A stretch of 64,000 nt of DNA from Bugula neritina. Its lineage: Eukaryota > Bryozoa > Gymnolaemata > Cheilostomatida > Bugulidae. The stretch covers positions 11,787,133-11,851,132 of the forward strand of contig OZ037769.1 in the NCBI GenBank assembly GCA_964035545.1, given 5' to 3'. Both the position numbers and the translations under genes were made by a program. Under the pieces are notes generated by a model. The model saw only the letters and a list, made by a program, of their open reading frames with translations, was not told the DNA's origin and made no database searches. Below are positions 10,301 to 16,958 of this stretch, one piece after another. Numbering within the stretch: the stretch's first letter is position 1; each line of letters begins with the position of its first letter.

Positions 10301-11147
10301 GTATGGACAACATACCAACCATCCCAGTATAGCTATCTGCTATGGTAATATTGGCAACGTACATAAACAACTAGCTAACTATGACACAGCACTAGGCTAT
10401 TATGCTATGTCAATGAAGATGATGAAAGCTGTTTATGGTGAACATACAGTTCACCCTGACATAGCTACAAGCTATGGTAGAATTGGTGCCGTACACAAAC
10501 ATCTATGTAACTATGACACAGCACTAGAACATTACACCAAGTCAATTGAAATGCTAAAAGCTGTCTATGGTGAAAGTTCGGCACATCCTAATCTTGCAGA
10601 TGCAATCTCTTCTATAATAGACATTTATCTAGAATTCAACAGATATGAAGACTGTCTGTTCCTTTGCGATACTCCTGTAGTGAGTAATCAATGTCTGTCC
10701 AAAGTCCTCAACAAAATATCAGCAAATTGCATCAGATCATCAAACTACAGAAGAGCTGCTCAGTTTCTGCAGATTGCTATTTCTAAAGCTGCTGATCATA
10801 GCATGCAGCAGGCTGACAACTACCACCAGATGGGTAAATGTTACATGCTCATGTCATCATACCAGAAGAGTTGGTGTTGGTTGTACTCTGCTCTCTGTCT
10901 GTATCAGTCCTTTCCGAAAACCAGAGAGGTCATTTTTTTTCTTGGTAACGTTCACATGTCCATATCTCATCTACATCTACACACTGGTCATGTGATTCAG
11001 TCCCTTGAACATTGTCAAAGATCTCTTGACTACTTTAACAATTTTTCTGGTGTCAAAACAAACTCTGATGTCAAAAATTTAAAGACACACCTTCTACAAC
11101 TCACTGAGTCTTTGCATCTTGTTAAAATCTTAACAAATCACTTCTAA
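7356..11147 (+). CDS. Nucleotidyltransferase-like TPR protein, copy 1, main exon
   Basis: A large exon begins at a 3' splice site (TGTAG|AGTCATGG, AG at 7354-7355) in phase 0, matching copy 2, and runs 1263 codons to the stop. The first Met of the long open stretch (7551) is internal. The N-terminal third has a DUF294/GlnD-like nucleotidyltransferase signature: G-S-A-A-R-S-E-x4-Y-S-D-L-E (nt 7764-7808). A long unassigned helical region follows. About nine tandem kinesin-light-chain-like TPR units of 44 residues (132 bp) run from about 9410 to 10600, then a C-terminal helical domain also found in copy 2. The first coding exon is not in the window; element A occupies the place where the upstream intron should be. 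The exon has no internal stop, so the gene may still be functional. Substrate and partners are unknown. Confidence 0.85.
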   Translation, partial: SHGIANHLQTVDSQNSQRYEQVYEIENKWYKGKHPLTFTEHQEFTRQHKQQLKKYRENTIINFDSLNSDVQLLDIDNVFSDANLEISHQLSNNVFASSEKCSKKFLEFSRSIIRSSTELLKRCQVEPPCNFAVVALGSAARSEATPYSDLEYAFLIENEDEKDYFTQLAVETYFRITNLNESPLKTFEIKLKNSPDCLSESYSVGYRIDGLAPNAGNIPTGNGLGECLTFTVEQAVKLYKEKVMSPSEKLASLSDLLITSQLIYCSDDGAQLHGRFMEEIATYEKFTAQNDYQIKRKRLERVSLDLQKYDFLPEFEFKTAGEDVKVKEDIFRYITLLATNLNIGLCFLLNFPWKVYEALCQSGIISKDSLRYLHIILGLSIYMRTMAYTTMGTQKAEILLSTPTAEIKNENKKVKHYYVPRQIFVMFGSILIPIKQSLVLSMRNGHRLLSALNEKSVSEYLNSVIPSDLVTDKNNYMTTCEVLCYVEDLNTALKCISTGSGVDIRSVGYEEFVKHIRAKYNTNKSDYLEQKYLKMCCYLLITSECDNSAIEYLSWLISYEKSCHGVMLYKKLIADCMNRLSRYKSARSILIQIKFALEELMIIETDKSLTEYILRKVEVSTNLPEYLLNLFRFTSDLLHSLGVTNTHLSNLAEAEYYLMQSLDMHRVLCDKMFFHDASGHKLVESRILNSLGIVHENRSKNSRALECFTKSLELIKSVYGEHANHFTIAISYGKIGDVHSELSNYDTALKFYTMSMEMMKAVYGEHTNHSTMAVTYNNIGDVQKYLGNYNRALEYYTKSTEMMKAVYGENANHSSIAISYNNIGDVQKQLGNYDVALEFYIKSMKKKKDLYGEHTKHPSIAISYSKAGDVHTKLGNYDAALEHYTESMEMLKAVHGEHTNHSSIAISYGNIGNVHKQLDNYDTALEYYTKSLAMEKAVYGDHESHSSIAISYNNIGDVHKKLGNYDTALKYYTESINMKKTVYGQHTNHPSIAICYGNIGNVHKQLANYDTALGYYAMSMKMMKAVYGEHTVHPDIATSYGRIGAVHKHLCNYDTALEHYTKSIEMLKAVYGESSAHPNLADAISSIIDIYLEFNRYEDCLFLCDTPVVSNQCLSKVLNKISANCIRSSNYRRAAQFLQIAISKAADHSMQQADNYHQMGKCYMLMSSYQKSWCWLYSALCLYQSFPKTREVIFFLGNVHMSISHLHLHTGHVIQSLEHCQRSLDYFNNFSGVKTNSDVKNLKTHLLQLTESLHLVKILTNHF

Positions 11148-12305
11148 CAGAAATGCTGACCACACACTTTTCTTCCTGCACAAATTTCAAACTAGAATTT
11201 GCCCTTCCTTGGCCGACATTTTTTTTTCTTTTCTTGTATCTCGTGTCAATCCTGTGTGTTGTGATGCTTTCAGCCTGCAAAGTTATGTCATCAGTTCTTT
11301 AGTTGTCGATTTTGGTTTCACAAATACATGTATAGAAACATTATGGTACTGACATCAGAATAGTTTTTGGCTCTATTTTTATGTACATGTAAATTCATTA
11401 TGGATATTAATGATTATAATTTTTTTAGCTTTCTGTGTTGTTTTACTACTTCTAATATATATTTACTATACCCTGAGATAGCAGTTTTGGTTCGTCTTAC
11501 GTAACTCAACTTTGAAACTTGGTTATACTGACTTCTGCATTAATTTGAAAACTGTCTATTGGGAAGACATGATTTATGTTATACAACGTTATATTATTGT
11601 ATGCTTTACTATATGTTGCATGTCTTACCCAAAATGCATTTGGTAATTGTAACCAACTTCCTGACTATAGTAAGAACTAGAAGAGTTTTTTTTGAAATAT
11701 TATTTACACCTTAGGAGATCAATTTCTGTCTTTTCTAGTTATTTTTCATCATTTCAGCAAATTTTATCTTTAACAATATTTTATTTATATGAAGCATTTT
11801 ATGCCACATTTTGTTTGAAGTCAATTTTGAAATTTAGGAAGCTTTCTTAGTTTCGTAAAAATTGTTTTCATTGTAATTTTTATACCGATTTTCTTAAAAT
11901 AATTATAGTTGCAGTATGTATTTATTAGTATAAATAAAAATATCTTTTATGTTATGCAAACATTATTTATTTCAATATCAATTTGAATTTAAATTTGGCT
12001 CTTCATAGCAGATGTGCGCCAAAATATGATATTTAAACATTTTCTGGACACAAGTAACAGGTTAAAACATATCTGAACAGTGGGAAAATACAAGCAACAA
12101 ACATATGACCTATATATTATTATACTGGATATACATACACTGTCAACCACAAAAAAATTCTTTTGTACTATTCTGATATCAACATTATTTGCTCCAAAAT
12201 AAGCTATAAAAAGAAAAAATAAATTAAATTGATAGAATAAAAAAAAATCCACAATAACTTAAAGTGCATGTTTTGATTTACGTGCTTCACATTAAATTAC
12301 ACTGA
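11148..12305. other. 3' flank of TPR gene copy 1, part of a segmental duplication
   Basis: AT-rich non-coding sequence with no ORF of note. Blocks match the flank of copy 2, for example ATGTTATGCAAACATTATT at about 11950 (copy 2 near 34709) followed by TTTGAATTTAAATTTGG and the GCAGATGTG segment. The duplicated unit therefore extends at least 1.1 kb past the stop codon. Confidence 0.75.
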
Positions 12306-12463
12306 TTATTCATATAATAATATACCCAAAGAGTATACAGTACATACATTACTGCATGTATCAGGTTTGTGACAGTGTCTAGATGACTTAGATTGTAATT
12401 GACTTAATCTATTAGCCAACTTGGCAACAAGTTCATTAAGTTTATTGACTATCGAATCGTACC
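12306..12463 (-). CDS. Possible terminal exon of an unknown minus-strand gene
   Basis: On the minus strand a good 3' splice site (ATTTTCAG, AG at 12465-12464) precedes 51 open codons and a stop at 12308-12306. The peptide starts with a leucine-heptad stretch (IVNKLNELVAKLANRLSQLQ) and continues into a Cys/His-containing part. No upstream exon was found; the copia element lies in the presumed intron. The last 45 bp recur at 21974-22020 and, more diverged, near 35570, so this could instead be part of a repeat. A weak call. Confidence 0.3.
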
Positions 12464-12625
12464 CTGAAAATATAATGGGAAAAATAGAAATTATATAAAC
12501 TGCATTAGACCACAGGAAGGTTTTAGATAATATAAGTTATGTACATCAAATCAAAATAGTTGAGCATCATCATTATAGGTAATGCATAAATATACATAGT
12601 GACTCAAGCTGTTGTAAGTAACAAT

Positions 12626-12900
12626 TGTTGAATGTGTTGCCATTGCGTAAAGTATTAATTCTGAAATTCGATATTGATTGCTGATTTAACTTATCGAGCA
12701 AACTGATTGAATGATTTAATTATTTGTTAATAAAATATTTATTTAAATGAAAAACATCACGATGGTTTTGTATAACATAAAACGGAAGAGAAGGGGTAAA
12801 AGAAGTATACAGCGATTCTAGTACAGCAATTAGTTAGTATATTGTCACGTGATTGTTATGAATGTGATTAGCGATAGGATCGCATGATTGTTTCTCAACA
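12626..12900 (-). repeat. 3' LTR of the copia element (minus-strand orientation)
   Basis: 275 bp, about 95% identical by eye to 14832-15105. It is bordered by ACAAT outside and by the polypurine tract inside, which makes it the 3' LTR. Confidence 0.93.
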
Positions 12901-12907
12901 CGCCCCC

Positions 12908-13756
12908 TCAAGCATGTGATTCGATAGCTAGTAGCTCCAGGGCAATTTTGTGATTGGTTTTAGACAAGCTCTTAGTCATGAAATTGGCAGGGTTCTCCGC
13001 TCCTCTGATGTGTTGGTACACTATAGTGGTTTGCTCTCTGACAATGTGGAATCTAATGTCAATGTGTTTCCTCCTCTGATGTAAGTATGGTTGTCTCTTA
13101 GTGAGGGCAATGGCTCCAAAGTTGTTGGTGAAAAGTTTGTTAGGGTTATGCTGTTTAATCTTGAATGTTTTGCACAAGGTCTGAAGGGTCCTGTTTTGAG
13201 TATAGACAAGGGTCTTCGGCACCAGGTGTGAAGCCTTGTTCCTTGAAGAAAGTGGTAAGTGTTTGGTGCCAATTGCGTTTGCTTTGTTTGAGGCCATATA
13301 TATGGATTTGTTGAGACGCCAAGAGAGCTTCCCTTGGTTGCTAGTTTCTTCGTACCCTTCAGGCTGTTGTAGATAGATTTTCTTATTGATTGGTGTGTTT
13401 AGGTACGCTCCTTTAACATCATGTATCTTCATGTTTTCATTTGCTGCTTTCTGTAACAGCAATCTGATTGATGTGAATCTGGTGGTTGGAGTGTATGTTT
13501 CGTCATAGTCAATTCCTTGTATTTGTGAAAATCCTTTTGCTACGTATCTAGCTTTATGTTGAGTTTCACCTGAGGTTTTTCCTTGTTTGAGAGCATAAAC
13601 CCATCTGCCCTCAGTCTCTGTCCTGTCTCCAGGTAGCGGCTGGATGGACAAGGTGTTTGAATCACGTAGGGTGTTCATTTCCTTGTTCATGGCTCTTTTC
13701 CAGGCGTTATCTTTTGAATTTACAGCTTCTTGGTAGGACTGTGGTATGTTTGCCAT
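12908..13756 (-). pseudogene. pol: Copia RT-RNase H with the middle deleted
   Basis: 282 open codons on the minus strand. The N-terminal half is the start of a copia-type RT (KARYVAKGFSQIQGIDYDET, then RFTSIRLLL, DVKGAYLN, YLQQPEGYEE). It passes directly into the end of RNase H (ALTKRQPYLHQRRKHIDIRF, then GAENPANFMTKSLS). The RT catalytic YVDD region and most of RNase H are absent, so it cannot polymerise. The junction keeps the reading frame, which could be chance. The C-terminus reaches the polypurine tract, the usual end of copia Pol. Confidence 0.88.
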
Positions 13757-13879
13757 CAGTGAGCAAGCATAGTCAGTGTCTTCTATGTCATAGTCCTGTA
13801 GGTAAGGAGGACACTTTTGCTTCCGTTCTGATTTACATGGTCCAGATTGGTCAGTGTGGCCTTTGCCAAATCTGGTGCA

Positions 13880-14190
13880 GGTTCTTTTGGTATGGTATTC
13901 TGAGTACCATTTCTGCTGTTTTGTGCGGGTTCTTGTGGCATGACATTTATTGCGTCATTTCCGCATTTTTGTGCAGGTTCTTGTGGCCTGGTATTCTGAG
14001 TACCATTTCTGCTGTTTTGTGCGGGTTCTTGTGGCATGACATTTATTGCGTTATTTCCGCATTTTTGTGCAGGTTCTTGTGGCCTGGTATTCTGGGTACC
14101 ATTTCTGCTGTTTTGTGCGGGTTCTTGTGGCATGACATTTATTGCGTCATTTCCGCATTTTTGTGCAGGTTCTTGTGGCATGGTATTCTA
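13880..14190 (-). repeat. 96-bp tandem repeats in the copia interior
   Basis: Units start near 13925, 14021 and 14117, a 96-bp period, each made of two related halves (GTTCTTGTGGCATGACATTT and GTTCTTGTGGCCTGGTATTC). Because 96 is a multiple of three, the minus strand encodes a 32-residue repeat rich in Pro, Gln, Asn and Ala (PQEPAQKCGN..., PQEPAQNSRNG...). It lies just upstream of RT, in the position of the variable linker between integrase and RT, but in a different frame from the RT ORF. Confidence 0.85.
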
Positions 14191-14208
14191 AGTACCACTT
14201 TTGCTGTT

Positions 14209-14465
14209 TTGTGTGCCGGTGTGTGTGCCGGTGTGTATGCCGGTGTGTGTGTCAGTGTGTGTTCCGGTGTGTGTGCCGGTGTGTGTGCCGGTGTGTGTTC
14301 CGGTGTGTGTGCTGGTGTGTGTGCTGGTGTGTGTGCTGGTGTGTGTGCCGGTGTGTGTGCCGGTTTGTGTTCCGGTGTGTGTGCCGGTGTGTGTGCCGGT
14401 GTGTGTTCCGGTGTGTGTGCCGGTGTGTGTTCCGGTGTGTGTGCCGGTGTGTGTGCCGGTGTGTA
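14209..14465. repeat. 12-bp GT-rich minisatellite
   Basis: About 21 copies of GTGTGTGCCGGT, with T, A or C substitutions at a few positions, occupy the copia interior. The minus strand reads as Thr-His-Thr-Gly repeats in frame. It continues directly into an irregular array of AGTGAGTAGTACTGT-like units. Confidence 0.92.
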
Positions 14466-14760
14466 GTACTATATAGTGAGTAGTACTATATAGTGAGTAG
14501 TACAATATAGTGACTGATACTGCACAGTGAGTAATACTATGTAAAGTGAGTAGTACTGCTCAGTGAGTAGTACTGTGTACAGTGGCTGAGTGATACTGTA
14601 CAGTGAGTAATAGTAATACTGTGTACAGTGTGAGTGAGAGGTACTGTACAATGAGTAACACTGTGTACAGTGAGCGATGTTGCACAGTGAGTAATACTGT
14701 ACAGTGAGTAGTAGTAATTTTGTGTACAGTGTGAGTGACACTGTACAGTGTGAGTGATTA
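14466..14760. repeat. Irregular AGTGAGTAGTACTG-type array
   Basis: Loosely repeated 15-25-bp units containing GTGAGTAGTACT and GTGTACAGTG fill the space between the minisatellite and the primer-binding side of the copia element. The minus-strand ORF over it is low complexity (Tyr, Ser, Leu, Cys) and is not believed to be a protein. Confidence 0.75.
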
Positions 14761-14817
14761 GTAGCTACCTTGTGGAGCAAGTCGCAGGGTAGTTGATGGT
14801 TGATGGCTACAAGACAT

Positions 14818-14831
14818 CTGGGCCCATAACC
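14818..14831 (-). other. Copia primer-binding site, internal initiator tRNA-Met
   Basis: The plus strand reads CTGGGCCCATAACC immediately next to the 5' LTR. This is the anticodon stem-loop of animal initiator tRNA-Met (anticodon CAU underlies CCCATAA). Priming from an internal cleaved half of that tRNA is established for Drosophila copia. Zero-base spacing to the LTR and 14 matching bases support the call. Confidence 0.88.
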
Positions 14832-15105
14832 TGTTGAATGTGTTGTCATGTGTAAAGTATTAATTACGAAATACGATATTGATTGCTGATTTAACTTATC
14901 GAGCAAACTGATTGAATGATTTAATTATTTGTTAATAGAATATTTATTTGAATGAAAAACATCACGATGGTTCTGTATAACAGAAAACGGAAGAGAAGGA
15001 GTAAAACAAGTATACAGCGACTCTAGTACATCAATTAGTTAGTATATTGTCACGTGATTGTTATGAATGCGATTAGCGATAGGATCGCATGATTGTTTCT
15101 CAACA
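14832..15105 (-). repeat. 5' LTR of the copia element (minus-strand orientation)
   Basis: 274 bp, partner of 12626-12900. It adjoins the primer-binding site on its inner side and the ACAAT duplication on the outer side. Confidence 0.93.
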
Positions 15106-15172
15106 ACAATGTAGATCAAAAGCTTAGAAAAACATTATGAGAATAGCATATATTTAAACAAGATGACATTCA

Positions 15173-15856
15173 CGGGCTTTCCATGTACCAATCTCAGATC
15201 GATCTCGCTGAGATCGATCTGAGAAATGTGCTCAGATCGATCGTTTTTCCATGAGAGTGTCAGATCGATCTCGCGAAGTTGCCTCCTCTTAAGTGAAGGA
15301 TACTTAAAAAGTATAATTTGCTCACCTATTTGAGTGATAAAAACTACTACTGTTGAAAACAAGATAGTCGTAGTCTAAAATTTAATCCCAGCTATAAACT
15401 ATACGCAGCAAAGCTTTCAGTGTATGGTAATTTAGCCAATTTGAAATAATTAATTTTAACTTTTTAGCTTGACAGCTTATATAAAATTAATGGCTGTCTT
15501 GCAGATTATTCATAAACTCACAGGACTGTTAGGCTTAAAATTATAACGAAAATAGCTAATGAAACTAAGTTTTAATAGTCATTTAAATTCAACTTAAATT
15601 CTCCCATTTTTCTTACCTTCTACTGCTTATAATTGAGTTTTTTTAATCATTGTACTGAAAGTCAAAGTTTTGGCATCTGAAAAGGTGGCCATCATAATTA
15701 TTTAATACTTTGCTGAGTAATTATCAATAAGTTATCATTTTTATTAGCAGACAACATTGTAGCGCGCAGTCTTTTTCTACTTCTCAGATCGATCTGGCGT
15801 CTTTCCATGGTCTTATTGACATGAGATCGATCTGAGATCGGTACATGGAAAGCCGG
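15173..15856. mobile_element. Fold-back/MITE-like element with 34-bp inverted repeats
   Basis: The ends 15173-15206 and 15823-15856 are inverted copies (32 of 34 by eye; outer bases GGGCTTTCCATGTACC on the left). Next to each end lie further GATCGATCT-rich inverted copies (15208-15275 and 15783-15805). The 0.6-kb AT-rich middle has no ORF. No clean target duplication was found, so the superfamily is unassigned. Confidence 0.7.
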
Positions 15857-16581
15857 TGTTTGTAATCAAAGTATAATAGACGGCAGCTCCAAGCTGCCCC
15901 CCCCGTGACCTCCTACCACCCCTGCGTCACACCAAGTGCCACCTCGACTTGCCCCACGCAAGCCAACGCAGTTTGGCTTTCCAAACTGCCAAGCAGTATA
16001 CACTGACGACTACACTAGTAGCCACCCTACCAGTAACACTTTACTGGTAGGCAACTAAACTGAAAACTACAAATGAGAACGACTAACACTAACTAGGCTA
16101 TTAATGTACACGAAGAAATAACTACCTACTAATAATACCAAATAAATATAACAATATAACTATTCTAATAAATGACAAGACTGAATAATAATATTAGGGC
16201 AAACCACACGTCCTTCACTGAGCAATAGCAATTTTGAAGTGCCCGTGAGTAATGCAACATGGCTGCTCAACCGGAACATGCAAATAGCGTGGTCGGTCCG
16301 AGAGGACAACTCACAGACATTAGCTATTGTAGAATTTATACATAAACTGTAGGTAAATGACATCATATTAATCCAAATAAGACTTACAAAATTGATGCAC
16401 AGATAAGATATCTTTTGTCATCCAAAATGTCAAAACCAGTGGTCTAGATCAAGAGTGTAAATGTAAGGGTATGAAATTGTGTGTTCAAATAATATTGTAG
16501 CAGATGTAGTGAGCCTTCAGTTGAAAGAGGGAAGTTAATAAATGTTCCTCTGCGACTGTTTGTTCTGAACGCACTGTCTGT
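15857..16581. other. Intergenic, nothing assigned
   Basis: Contains a short GC-rich stretch (15880-16020) including a C-run, otherwise unique-looking sequence. A short plus-strand ORF starting ATGGCTGCTCAACC at 16258 has no support as a gene. Confidence 0.5.
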
Positions 16582-16924
16582 TGTAATGGGATTACGTAGC
16601 ATAATAATGCATTTGTCCCCTCCTGTTTGGGAATACTTATAACTATGTTTTACTATCCAATCAGAAGGACCGAAAGACAAGGTTCCGGTCAAGTGACTGT
16701 TCGCGGGTTAGCTAGCAGAAACCATGTTGTTGAGAGCAGGGGCTCGTAGTAGCTAGACGTGTTTATAATTGATTGATGTATTGTGGTTTTGACATACTGT
16801 TATAATTATGTTTATCGAATTGAATAAAGGTTATCGTACGCAAGCTCTGTTAGTAGTTGCTAGTTAAATTGAAACTAAATACGCAGGCAATCCACGCTTG
16901 ATAATTGTGCTAGAACTCACAACA
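16582..16924 (+). repeat. 5' LTR of gypsy element B
   Basis: 343 bp, TG...CA. AATAAA lies in the last quarter (about 16824) and CTGT borders it upstream. It is nearly identical to 21519-21862, indicating recent insertion. Confidence 0.95.
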
Positions 16925-16925
16925 G

Positions 16926-16943
16926 TGGTGGCAGCGGTGGGAT
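16926..16943 (+). other. Primer-binding site for tRNA-Leu
   Basis: TGGTGGCAGCGGTGGGAT, one base after the LTR, is complementary over 18 bases to the 3' end of animal tRNA-Leu including CCA (ATCCCACCGCTGCCA plus CCA). This is the classical gypsy placement. Confidence 0.9.
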
Positions 16944-16958
16944 TTCGCGTATTTAAAG

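Larger units (their letters stand above)
12626..15105 (-). mobile_element. Ty1/copia LTR retrotransposon, internally deleted, with 5-bp target duplication
   Basis: Two near-identical LTRs (12626-12900 and 14832-15105, each TG...CA on the minus strand) are flanked by the 5-bp duplication ACAAT (12621-12625 and 15106-15110). The interior of 1.9 kb contains, in minus-strand order, a primer-binding site, repeat arrays where gag, protease and integrase would be, a deleted RT-RNase H ORF and a polypurine tract (TTGAGGGGGCG on the minus strand, next to 12900). It is non-autonomous and inactive, but the insertion boundaries are exact. Confidence 0.95.

Noticed and set aside
13657-14505. Long overlapping ORFs rich in Val/Cys (plus strand) and Thr/His/Gly (minus strand)
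   Set aside because: They are translations of the 96-bp and 12-bp tandem arrays; all frames are open because the unit length is a multiple of three.
16258-16345. Possible first exon of a host gene (ATGGCTGCTCAACC, good start context)
   Set aside because: No donor site at the end of the open stretch and no downstream exon; 28 codons are within chance.
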